The notes under the pieces were generated by a model. It ran no database searches. It was not told the origin of the DNA and was given only the letters and a program-made list of their open reading frames with translations. This document shows, in pieces, positions 1 to 11,070 of a stretch of DNA of 64,000 bases; positions within the stretch are counted from its first letter, which is position 1, and each line of letters starts with the position of its first letter. The translations under genes were made by a program, and so were the position numbers. This DNA is from Dirofilaria immitis (taxonomy: Eukaryota > Nematoda > Chromadorea > Rhabditida > Onchocercidae), in assembly GCA_024305405.1 (NCBI GenBank), contig JAKNDB010000109.1, positions 3,906,001-3,970,000 on the forward strand, written 5' to 3'.

Positions 1-1977
1 TGTATTATTTCCAGATTATCATTATACGGTCAAATTTATAGTGAAATGTCGAATGCGTATACGAAAAGGAGTTAGGTTCTACTCCCAACACTTTCTGCAT
101 ATACAACCATTTTTTCTATTTTTAGAATGGTGTGCTTCGGTTAAAGTCCATTTGCACTCTACATATGTTTCGCGAATCATTTATTCGTACTTGTTGGTTC
201 TAACGGAAAAGGTTTTAAATTCAGCAGTTTTTGAAATCATCTCTGTATCAAGATAAATCAAGTGAAAGCAGTGAAAGATAGAAAACAGAGGACAAATCAT
301 CATGGATGGATACATACTTAGTTACGAAAAAGAGAAAGCAAATAAAGGTGGTGAAAAGCTAATCAAGATGGCGAAGACAGATGATAAACTCATTTTTTCT
401 TCCTGCAAAATCTGGCTTTAGCTCTCAGTTCCTTTATTATTACATCTGCTGTTTCCTTCCTTGTTCCATGGATGGATGCATTCTACGAATTCCATTTTAA
501 TACGAATGAAAGGATACACAAAGTATCGTTTGATATTTGATGTAGCCACAGAAATAGATTAAAAATTAAACAAAGAAATTTATTGTTAAGAAATGTAGAA
601 ATTTAGAATCAAAAGAGAAATGGCTGAGATATTTCTATTGTTGTCAGAGAAATTTTTATGAATGGAACTCGTAGTAGGCGCGTAAAATTTTTACTGCAAA
701 TCATTGCGTCTCTTTCTGCATTTCACAATTTTATTATCCCATGTGTTTATTGTTCATCATTTTTCATCTTTTTAGGAACAAAAGATGAGTGGATATTTTT
801 AGTAAAAATTAAATAATGATGTTTAGATAGTCTTCTTTTATTGGTTTCATAGTAATCACCTCATCAAATCATATAAGTGCTTGGCATAAATACTAAATTA
901 GGAATGAAAATTTTTGCAGCTAAAAAAATTAAGCAGAGACTGAAGAAATGTAGGTGGATAATGCTGTGGAAGAGGATGGAGAATTCAGTTCCGAGAAATT
1001 TCTGTAGTTATAAGAAAAAATTAAATCCATCAGAAACCGTGACTCATGAAGCAGTGAGGGACCTATAGTTCTCTTGACTACAGTGTCGGTACTTTTTTTT
1101 TATTTTGTGATAAAATTATACGGGTTGTGAGCGCTTGCTTCTCAGCTGATTGTGTTATACCATCGAGTGTACATTATATGATTCAGGTTAAAAAGAACTA
1201 TGAGCAAACAAATTGATAGGTTTATATAAATAGACAGAACGACCACTGAGCGTATTTTATATCTCTCCATAGTAAGCGATAATTTTTGCGAAGGATAATC
1301 AAAAAAGGTGTGGTGGGTAATAAGGGTCATATCTGATTCATGTATATCACCCAATCTTATGCTTTCTCTTTTGTAACAGTTGGCGTATTTAAAATCTGAT
1401 GAATATAATAAGATATTGTTAAAATCATCGGTATGTATTGATGGCATTCCTATGATTTTTTTTTCATGATCATCTCTTCACCCTCCATTTACAATACATT
1501 GGCCGTGTTTTGCTGAGGTCGAGAATTAACAGTGCAATAGCATAGCAATGGATGTATTATTTTGAATAATTATTAAAGTTTTTAGATGATGAGAATTTAA
1601 TCCATTTCCTATATAAATCTTGATTAGTAGCAACAATGGTTATATTTTCACGGCAGTAGATCTCCGTAACACCTAACCAGTAGAGAAAGTGGTTCCATCA
1701 TTTATTGTAGTCGTTGAAATTTTTACATCTTCATTCCAGAATGTTTCAGTCTTTGCGTGGTATATGGAATTGAAGATAGAGATACTTCCTAATCTTTTCT
1801 TATTCCTTTTTATCTTCTATGCTCAGATAATTTTGATAAGAGAGCAAATTTACTTTATTTCAAATTGATTTCGATAATTTAGGGCAGATCAAATGATTCT
1901 TCGCATAGGATGGGAGCGGCGATAACGGAACCCATGGCAGTCGCATCGACCTCTGCAGGTTCTGCTGCTTTTTAACG
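1..1977. other. Left flank, no secure gene
   Basis: AT-rich sequence without a gene that I can place securely. The only coding-like stretch is near 918-1068 on the plus strand and is listed separately. The last 20 bases before 1978 hold a CTGCAG acceptor-like site belonging to the next gene. No repeat or RNA gene was recognised. Confidence 0.5.
918..1068 (+). CDS. Possible terminal exon of a gene entering from the left
   Basis: After TTTTTGCAG at about 917 the plus strand is open to a TAG at 1066-1068. The last part reads SYKKKLNPSETVTHEAVRDL, with ordinary nematode codon composition. The middle reads more like protein in the neighbouring frame (acidic, VDNAVEEDGEFSSEKF), which would fit the single-base losses seen elsewhere in this window. 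I do not recognise the product. It could also be chance, because the open stretch is only 50 codons. Confidence 0.2.
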
Positions 1978-1980
1978 ATG
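1957..1980 (+). promoter_or_regulatory. Acceptor-like CTGCAG upstream of the daf-18 start
   Basis: CTCTGCAG ends at 1958, twenty bases before the ATG at 1978-1980. With no upstream coding exon visible, this could be a spliced-leader trans-splice acceptor. That is an inference from nematode gene structure; no spliced-leader transcript data are available. Confidence 0.35.
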
Positions 1981-4900
1981 CCGGAAACGGGAACATCATC
2001 ATTATCATCTTCTCTTCCTAGTACCCTTTGCGTAACATCCAAAACGTCAGATGTGATTTGCAATCCATGGAGGAATTTGGTCAGTCAGAATAGGAGGCGT
2101 TACAAAAGGACAATTTCGATCTAGATCTTACATGTAGGTTTATATTTCAATATTTCTTTAAACTGAACTTCATATTTCATTAGCAATTTTGTCATCTAGC
2201 ATAAAACTAATTGATTTTTATTCCTCTTCTGGTATCATTCAAATTTGATCCAGTTCTTGTTATCTTGAGCTTAAACAAAAATTACATCGCGAATATAATT
2301 TAGGGAATCACTGCCAACTTTGAAATTCTTCTAATGAAAGAAATATCTTCAGTGAAACAAATGCAAAGTTTTTTCTATCTCCTCTCTTTTTCACACATTC
2401 GAAAGTATTTTGTGCCAGAAAAGTAATTAGCTAATTGAGAACTATAGAACAAAATATGTTTTTGATTTGGAGCTCATGGCAGTCATATTTTTCATCAGAC
2501 GATATTGTGAGTATTTGTAGACATCACAGATCGGATCATTGCGATGGGCTTTCCAGCTATAGATCAAGAAAAAATTTACCGGAATAGCATGGAGGCAACA
2601 GTTGCATTTTTGGAACGTTATCACGCTGATCATTACATGGTTTTCAATCTGTGAGTAATATCATATTCTTGCTTTCGATAAATTGTAGCATAGCGATCAT
2701 CACTTCTAAAATTAGAAAAAATAATAGTTTATCCTTGACTTTTACAGAACAATTCATAATAAAATACATTTAATAGGGTATCTATGTAAGATTTGTGCAT
2801 GATCTAATTATTTCATCTAATTCTTCCTTAATTTTTAGGCGTGGGCGACATGCATATGACCCGAGCTATTTTCATAATCGCGTGATGGCTTTTGAGATGG
2901 ATGATCATCATCCACCAAGATTGGAATTAATGGCACCTTTTGTCGTGCTGTAAGTTTTTATGGTAATTGTGATACAATGATTTATGCTTATTTTGCAAAG
3001 TAAAATCGAATTAGTGGTTTCGTTTATTTCTATACTTCCATTGCAGGTACATGATTACTTGGCTGCTGATGAACAGAATGTTGTTGCTGTACACTGCAAA
3101 GCGGGTAAAGGACGTACGGGTGTAATGATTTGTGCTTATCTTGTGTACATAGACTTTTATTGTTCACCAAGGCAAAATATGGATTATTACAGTATCGTAA
3201 GAACTGTCAATAACAAAGTGAGTTCGGGTGTTTGCTGTGGAAGTTCATATAATTGTGTGAATTTGTGGTTAAATTATTGTATATTCATTTTCCATAAGTA
3301 ACAATATTTCAGGGTGTAACCATACCATCACAACGACGTTACGTTTATTATTTTTCACATTTAAGGAAACGCAATCTCAATTATATGCCGCTTTGTTGTG
3401 AACTTATTGGTGTATACTTTGAGCGACCTCCTAGATTGAACGGTTAGCATGTCGATGTTTTCTTTTTCCTGAATAATATTTGTTCTGTTACATGAAAATG
3501 TTTCATAAATTTCGAACAAATATTTCTACAAAAAAGAAGTTGGGGTATTTTTATCACTGCATATGAATTGTTATTTTAATTATTAAAATAATGCATCGAT
3601 GTTGTTAAGATCAAAAAACTTTTCTATCACTAATATTGAAGAATGATTGCATGCAAGTTGAGGGAGAAATTTAGATAGTAAAAGATTCAAAAAAAAAAAA
3701 GGATTCGAGTGGGTCAAAGATTTCATGTTACGGTCTTGCTTTTAAAAATTTTTCTAATAGCGTGTTTTTCACATTAATTAGTTTTCAGTCTCCAGAAACT
3801 TTGTTTCAGGTATCTTACTTGATGGAGCATACCGGTTACGAGTTGCTAATGGTGATGTAGATGTGTATATACCGGGACCTCTTCGATTAAGTGGTCGGGA
3901 TTTTGATGAAGAGGAAGCACTATGGAGCCAGTATCCATGCTCTATAGGGATGACCAATTTAATCCTTATGACCCACAACCTGGCAAAGATTGCATTTCAA
4001 GGTACACTGATTTCTATCTTTTCCAGTTAATTTAGTCCAAATATTTTTTTTTCACATGAGAATTCTTGCTATATAAATACAGTTTTATTGGTTACTAGGC
4101 GATGCTATGGATGGAGTGTACCAACGAAGAAAAGAGTATTTATCGAAGGCGATGTTCGGATTGATTTTTATGCGAAGAAATGGTTTAAAGGTCTGGGATG
4201 GACTTTGGTAAGATAAATTCTTACATTACTACCGTTTCAATTGTTTTGCTTTGACATTTATTATATCTACAGAAAGATCGTGAGAAGCTAGGACACGTTT
4301 GGTTCAACACAATGTTTACTTGTCCTGGATATTGTGGTGGAGCGTATGTACATGGTGATGAGGCATATCCTTATCCAAAAGATGGAAGTAGGCAATTGCA
4401 ATTTCTTTCTAATTTATCATAAAAAACCGAGTAAGATTAAGGAACAAATATTTATAGGTCTTAATTTAGTCGAGTTCAAAAGATTAACTTTTTAATTAAA
4501 AAAATTTAATTGCAATCAGAAAGTTGACATGTTCTTTGACATATGTAGTAGAATGTGAAAAGCACGCATTGCTTACTATGCATTGTTTAATAAAATTTGA
4601 ATTTAAGCAACGATATTCAATCCGTGGCCGTCTGTTGATTCTCAATCTTGCGAAACAACAAATGGTATTCTTAAAAATATTCCCGAGCCTTCTGATGGTA
4701 ATCGTAATAGTGGAAGGAAACGTTATGAGAAGAAATCCCACCTGAAAAGCGATGGACTAGGCAATTATCCCATTTCTTGAAACATTTGGCATTGAATTTT
4801 CATGGTTTATCATGAATCTTTTTACGCGAATTTTTGTCGGACAAGAAATAGAGTAATATTAAAAGCTTTGCAGTTTCCAATCGCTGGAATATTGATTCTC

Positions 4901-6794
4901 CTCCTGGACTTGAAAAGCATTGTCCTCTTCGATGTTTGCCTCTGATATATCCTGAACAGCTTGGCAGACAGCCGTTCGTTTTAACTTTTTTTTTTCAAAT
5001 TGAAGGTCAAAGGTTGTATTTTAGATGAATCACAACTGATGTGAGTGAAGAAAGCAATAAGGAAAATATAAAGAAACTCGAAAATAGTAAGAGATATCCC
5101 AACACTTTTAATGGAGAAAGTTTAACATTTTAGCCCACGAAAAGAAATAATGACAATGTTGCGTGATGCACACATAAAGCATTTGATCAGCGATAAGTAT
5201 AAGAAGCATCTTCAGTCAGTTCCATCCGGCAGTGTTATCCCCAGAAGTCCTGAAGGTTATTTTATTTATTTCGTTTTAAAAGGTAAAGAAAAACTATGGT
5301 TTTACAAACTCATTTTTCAAATATATTTCGAAAATATTCTGCCTTCAGTCAGATTAGACTGTGGTGGACCCATGTGTTTGATGCGTCGTCCTTACGAGCA
5401 TGTTCTAACATTCAGCGTTCTGGAAGTAGACCGAGCTTTCAAGCATGATAAAGTGAATAAAGGTTTGAAGGTAAGATTATTTTTGAAGGTAAGATATTCA
5501 TTTATTTTTGTAACTTTTATATAACTATTAAAATATCTGTATAGATATTATTGTTATTAGTGTTTTTGCTCATAACATTTTTTTGTTTAGATATATGTGG
5601 TAGTGAGATGTGTTGATGTTGACAACAAAGACGATGTGGAATTGGCAAAGAAATGCATCGAAAATATGTACGCAGCACAAGCTAAAATTGATGCAGTTAG
5701 GACAGAGGAAGTAAATTTCTTGAATGCTACCGGTAAGGTGTATTTATACTCTAATTTCTCCGAAGAAAGTATTATTATCATTACAGATGCGAAAGAAAAG
5801 TGGACAATCCAAATTCGAAAGCCTATCTGATAGTACATCATCGCATTCATCAGGTTCTTACTCAGCAGATGTTATATCTGACCAACCTTGGCGATCCGAC
5901 CCACGCTTACAAAATGCTAATTTACGCAGATATTTCTTCAGACAGCGAGCAGATTCCAAATCAGTTCATCCTCCGGCAAATTATCGGTACATTTGATAGT
6001 AGTTTGTTTTGTGGATGGTTAAAGTGGACGGCTTTGTCGGACGACTAACATTTAATTATGGAACATGTAAATTTTAATGTAACGTCTCACTTCACGTTCG
6101 AGTATTTTTCTTTTTAGTTTTTGATCATATTTTGGTTATCAACATCCCAGCCATTTTGACTTGTTTTATTCTACTCGAAAATACAATTTTCTCTCTTAGA
6201 TGACATTTCCTGTGAATATTATTTGCACAGGAAATATTTATGATGAAGTAACATGCATACTTGCATTTTGTGCAGCGAAATTTTATTTGAACGAGTTGAA
6301 GAGATTTAAATGAAGGCGTCCATTATTTAATCCCGTTATAGGTGTATGCCCAAAAAGCTGATTCTCCATCATTAAGTTTATGGGAAACTGGTCTAACAAA
6401 TCACGCTAATGATGATTCTTTGGCCGAGGAAGAAGCTACAATGGTAAGCTTAGAAGAGTGATATGAAAATGAAAGTACGACATAACGAATGAGTGTTTCT
6501 GTGCCTGTTATTTAGTGATTTTTGACTTGCAGAAAAAGCAGATTCAAAATGCTGATATTGAGAATGCAAAAGAAGATTTTATAGCAACACAAGATCGAGA
6601 ATGGCTGGAAGAATCATCCGAGGTCCGTTTCGATTGAGGAATTTGTAAATTATAACTTCTGGTTTCATTGTTTCTGTTCTAGATTATCATTACACTCTTT
6701 GTCTTATGTTAGTACGGGATAAAAGACACGAGCTTTTTCTTCTATTGTAATTTTTACCTCTTCTGAAATATTTTGATTGCAGAGCGAAGATTGA
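1978..6794 (+). CDS. daf-18: PTEN-type phosphatidylinositol-3,4,5-trisphosphate 3-phosphatase (DAF-18)
   Basis: Removes the 3-phosphate of PIP3 and so opposes PI3-kinase in insulin/IGF signalling at the plasma membrane. I trace about 18 exons: 1978-2133, 2521-2650, 2839-2949, 3047-3217, 3313-3442, 3810-4001, 4099-4207, 4273-4387, 4608-4697, 4874-about 4977, about 5006-5040, 5134-5255, 5349-5470, 5591-5737, 5787-5986, 6342-6443, 6533-6622 and 6783-6794. The N-terminal signature FDLDLTY is followed by ITDRIIAMGFPA. The catalytic P-loop HCKAGKGRTG lies near residue 150 with Cys, both Lys and Arg intact, and DDHHPP precedes it. A C2-like half follows (GHVWFNTMF, PPGLEKH, EHVLTFSVLEVDRA). Then come a serine-rich stretch and an acidic end, SESED. 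The frame slips by one missing base near 2107 (AAAAGG), at the 2949/2950 junction, between about 3899 and 3920, and in the A-run near 6353. With these repaired the protein is complete, about 600 residues. The small exons around 4977-5040 are uncertain. PTEN family membership is certain; orthology to daf-18 is inferred. Confidence 0.92.
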
Positions 6795-7113
6795 GAATAG
6801 TTTTATTTCATCCATCGCATTCTCCATTATGAAAAAAATGGATTACTTTCCTAATAAGAAGAGGACGAAGATATGGTTCTTCCAAAGAATACGTTTTTAT
6901 CGAGTTTAGAATTGCGGTGTAATTTATGCACAAAGGTATTATGTATGTTCGTTTGCTTGTTGCATATTGAGATTGTGCATTTAATAGTTATTAGTAATAA
7001 TGTAACATTCGAAAATCCAGTTTTATGATTTACAGATATTGATTTTGCAGCAGTTTACCTTAGTGTTTATTAAGGCGATGTTTTCCTGGTGATACAACAT
7101 TAATTTTTGGTGA

Positions 7114-7119
7114 AATAAA
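7114..7119 (+). other. AATAAA poly(A) signal, likely for daf-18
   Basis: An AATAAA lies 320 bases after the daf-18 stop codon on the same strand, with no gene in between. The motif is common in AT-rich DNA, so the link to this transcript rests on position only. Confidence 0.4.
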
Positions 7120-7139
7120 AAATTATTAGTTTCCTTTTT

Positions 7140-8260
7140 TTAGAGATTTTTCTGGATATTTTCAAAGTGGTCCAGAAATTCTGTTGATAGATTGGTGCCG
7201 TTCTGTTCTCTGACTATTTTTGTAACCAACTTCATTATAAAGTTGTTTTGTTGATTTGTATTTGGAAAGAGCTCGCTAGCGAACTTAATTTAATTCTTTG
7301 TTTAGCGAATTCCCCACTGTGTCGTAAGTTTTTGAAATTATGTTTCCTCATTACGCTCTACTTATAACATGCTATTGTACTGTCAGTTTAGATCTACCTT
7401 GTCTAGTCATCAGTCTGAACCGAGCAATTAATTCCCATGCTTATCTACACCCTTCTTGAAGTAGACTCTAATCAGTCGATTATTGCCTATTTTTGCTTTC
7501 TTCACTGTCTTGGCAAGCTGATATTTTTTACATATTTTCGTTTCTCGAGTTTTTCCCTTTTTTCTGAAAAAGAATTCCGCTCCAGTTGTGATATCTTCTG
7601 CGCTTAATCATACGTGTTGACTTCAATTTTATTTACTGTGAATTTCAAACCAATGTAACTTCAAGATTCTTCCATTTAAGTTGTTAGCATTGGTTTCGAT
7701 CTGTTGCAATTGGCATCCCACCATAACTATGCTAGTCATTGTCATTCTCTTTCTGCAGCATTTCCCGAAATACATTCGGTAAAGAAATAGTATCGTATCA
7801 GTTTGTTCCCAGTGTTCACTCTTCCAGTTCGTTTATCAGTCCAGCAAATGTTCCATTTCTTTTTGGAAGCAATAGCAAAGGGGTAACCGAATCTTCGCCT
7901 TCTTGTTTATGTCTTCTGCAAACAGCAACAAAGGGATAACCAAAAGAGAATATCTGGTGCTGTGATGACTTGGTCTTTAACTTTTTGTTTCGCATCCTCA
8001 TACTTTAAATACCATAAGCACATAATTTGAAAAGTTCTGGACATTACTTTCCCCGTCACGCAACTGTTTTTGGGCAGACTGGACGCAAAATAGGAAACTT
8101 GCTAGAGAAGTCATCACTTTCAAGAGGTTGCAGAGAGTCTGAAAAGAAATCAGTACTGATATCTATGCATGTTGTCAAACTGCCATTAAATAAATTGTTT
8201 TGCAGTAAATGAAGGGTGCACTTTTTGAACACTGAAGCGGTTAGTATTTTAATGTTATTC
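7140..8260 (-). pseudogene. Eroded coding-like tract, product not recognised
   Basis: Reading the minus strand from 8260 down to 7140 gives several open stretches of 30-65 codons in shifting frames. Each has protein-like composition, for example HQIFSFGYPFVAVCRRHKQE and, further down, NNRLIRVYFKKGVDKHGN followed by a stop. I cannot name the family, and there are no convincing splice sites joining the pieces. It may be an old processed pseudogene, a transposon fragment, or a real gene damaged by the one-base losses that affect this window. The opposite strand is also partly open, so some of the signal could be a shadow. Confidence 0.25.
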
Positions 8261-8947
8261 AAATAAAAATATAACGTTAACGTTGTGAAAGTAATCGATT
8301 CTCGTTAGTTTGAGTGGATGAAGTTATCGTTTTTCCTGAGATCACCATAGTACTCTTCTGCTTGTGACCCATTTTTGTTCTTTTTCATGGGTTAGCGACG
8401 TCATAGATCTTATTATCTTCATAATCACTTGTACATTTTCTGTAGACGCCACTTTATCTTAAGAAATTTCAGGAAGTTTTGCTTGTTTCAGAAATACTTT
8501 GAGATTAACTTCTATTCATGTACTACAACCTGCTGAAGTAAAAATCAGGAAGTCGGCAGAAAAGGACAGAAAAAGACTGCAAGAAAGATTCTTAATATAA
8601 ACATTGAAGAAATTCAGTGGGCGTGGGAAAATTCTTTTTTCTTTGATTAACCACTTTTTCCATGCTCTACTAGGTGATTATGGATAACGCCATTATAAAT
8701 TTCAGGGTTTTAGAGTCTACAGAAACAGCAAATAGGGTCTCTATGCATTATTCCCTCACAAATCAATATTTTCCGCTTGTTCATGGTATACTGTATAATA
8801 TTTACAACCCATATATACTGAATCCTTCAAGAATAAGCTTATCACACTACAAAATATGGAATTCAATTACAAGAGAAAAATTTTACAGATCTGAATACGT
8901 AAATTAACAAGCTACATATAATAAATATCTTTGCCTGTTCTTAATAT
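8261..8947. other. Intergenic, nothing recognised
   Basis: AT-rich spacer between the eroded tract and the 3' end of the LRAT-fold gene. A plus-strand ORF at 8674-8907 has no splice context or family signature and is judged random. Confidence 0.5.
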
Positions 8948-10477
8948 CTACAGCAGCACATCTGGATATGACGGAACAAGCTTCTTAATATTACGTCCCA
9001 AACGACTGAACGTATAAGTAAGAGTGCCCACAACTGCTGAAACTGCTAGCGAACCTGTTATGCAGTATGTTGCTGAGCTTATAATTATGATTTTCGCAAC
9101 TGTTGCCTGAAAAAATTTATTGCGTGGAAGTTGAGTAATCTGACGTAAGCTTTGTCACTGGACCAACTCAGTCGCTCGAAAAATGAATGATAAACTCCTT
9201 CTGCTGTCATTTCGAGGTTACGCAGTAATGGAAAGAGAGAGTTCCAATTTCGATGGCAATTAATATTAAAACTCGTAAGTACATAGAGGAGATTTGCCTT
9301 CTCTTCAGAAATAAAAGGATAAAAATTACTTACCTGGTTACTTTCTTTCAAGCCATATCTGCAGTATTTTGCAAAATGCTCACAGTTATTTAGCAGGAGA
9401 TTGTAGTTAGTTTTCCCAAGCTACAATGTTAACGTATAAACAAATAATTTATGTCACTTAACTAGATAATAGATGATTCATTTTACTACACATGTTAATG
9501 ATTATAGTAGATTAAACTAATCAAAAATAATTATAACTATGTAAAGCATACCATACGAAGAGCTCTGTCAACTACAATAACAGGTGGAAACGGCCGCTTT
9601 CCTTTATCAAGTGAATTATTCACCCGACAGCTGTCGCCATTGGCGACAGTAATTAATTCGTCACGACGAATCTGAAATATATTAGTAGCAAAGATTCAAA
9701 CTCAACTTTTTTCGATTTCACTAAATTTCAACTTGTAGCTATAAAATATGTTGTTGTCGAGGAATAATTTTCTATTACGCTATAAAGTGTGACATCAAAA
9801 CTCTTTGGAATTACGAAATTCTGTTCTGTATGGACCATGGCTAATACTGTGCTTTTAGTTCCATCGAGGAATCACTCCAACGGCAACAAGCCAAATTTGT
9901 ATGAGCCCTTTTCATATATTTTAAAAATATACAGTAATGAACAAAATAACCTGTATTTGATCACTACGTGACACTTTTTTCCGATAGTTGCCATGGATTC
10001 AACAGAACTGCTGATAAGATTATCATCAAAATCACCGAAATCAGTCCCTGTATGAGCAATGTACGCTTTTTTATCATGAAAACCAATAAATACTCCCCAG
10101 TGCTTAAATATATTAGATTACGCAACAGCATAAAATTAAAGAAAAACACAAAGGCAGGGAAATAAAAAATTTTGAAGCATACATAGCAATACAATTAAAT
10201 GTGCAGTGAGAACTGAAATCATCGCCGGACAGTATCAAATATAAAGAACAATGTATGGACAATATATTTAATGAAATACTATTTAAACGAAGTTAATGGA
10301 TATGAAAAGGAAAACAAACAAAATATGGCACTCAAATTAAGCGGAAAGTACCGTATAAATACGCCGTTTTATATTACCAACGACGCGTCGAAACTCAATC
10401 AAATCACCGATTTCTAAGTACGAACAAAGTCTTTCCGCCTGCATCCAGTCTGTAACGAGTTCACCAGGTTTTAGCAT
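8948..10477 (-). CDS. LRAT-domain (NlpC/P60-fold) acyltransferase-like protein with C-terminal membrane anchor
   Basis: Five exons on the minus strand: 10477-10352, 10102-9951, 9671-9552, 9420-9334 and 9106-8948, with consensus splice sites, giving about 214 residues. The first exon holds LEIGDLIEFRR. The second starts with the first catalytic motif, HWGVFIG. Exon 4 carries the nucleophile motif NNCEHFAKYCRYG. Both the His and the Cys required in LRAT/PLAAT enzymes are present. The last exon encodes a hydrophobic segment (ATVAKIIIISSATYCITG) and a basic tail, matching the tail anchor of LRAT and PLAAT proteins. Known members transfer acyl chains between phospholipids and retinol or amines, or act structurally as in nematode EGL-26; which applies here cannot be told. 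The start at 10477 is the first in-frame ATG, ten bases after a TTTTTTTCAG site. The exon 2/3 junction is off by one base (CAGG at 9951), probably an assembly error. Confidence 0.86.
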
Positions 10478-10486
10478 GTTCAAACA

Positions 10487-10500
10487 TCTGAAATTTTTTT
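10487..10500 (-). promoter_or_regulatory. TTTTTTTCAG acceptor before the LRAT-fold gene start
   Basis: On the minus strand AAAAAAATTTCAG ends at 10488, ten bases before the ATG at 10477. No upstream coding exon is visible, so this may be a spliced-leader trans-splice acceptor or the end of a 5'UTR intron. The same-strand Arb2 gene ends 584 bases upstream, so an SL2-type operon is possible but unproven. Confidence 0.4.
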
Positions 10501-11070
10501 CACCGACTTATACATATATTAGTGTCGCTTTCTGTTTATATTGCAATCATAGTTTCCGAAGAGTTCCTAGATGTCAGGATGAAAACCATAACCACTATGC
10601 GATCGACGGACAACCATCACTTATTAATCATTAGGATAAACTAATTCAGTTCCTGAAAGTAATGATACAGTTACTAGTTTCTTTCTGCTGACGCAAGATC
10701 CAGAAATCTTCACACATCCAAACGGATTGGATTCCCTCAGCCAGTATTTTTTACTATGATCACCTGCACTAAAACGCATCCCTTTTCCCCATTTCCCTAC
10801 TTTTTCTCTAACCAGACAGTCTTTTTATATTTAACCAGAGTAAAAAAGTTCACCAATGCGCTGGAATCAAACCAAACAAAAAAAAATATTCATTGAAATA
10901 ATGTTTGCCACCTTTATAATAATAACAAAAATGTAATAATAATATCCACATATTACATACACAATATTAAAAATAATACTACTTGTGTATCATGCATGTT
11001 TCTATACATCAACTGTATCTACACGCATTGTTAGAGAAACAGTATTATTTTAACAAATTCCTTCCAAATT
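10501..11070. other. Spacer between the Arb2 and LRAT-fold genes
   Basis: About 570 bases separate two minus-strand genes. Apart from AT-rich runs and the acceptor site described above, I see nothing in it. Confidence 0.5.

Noticed and set aside
1978..6794. daf-18 as a pseudogene because of four frame breaks
   Set aside because: The P-loop and C2 motifs are intact, splice sites are good, and the same one-base error occurs in unrelated genes across the window.
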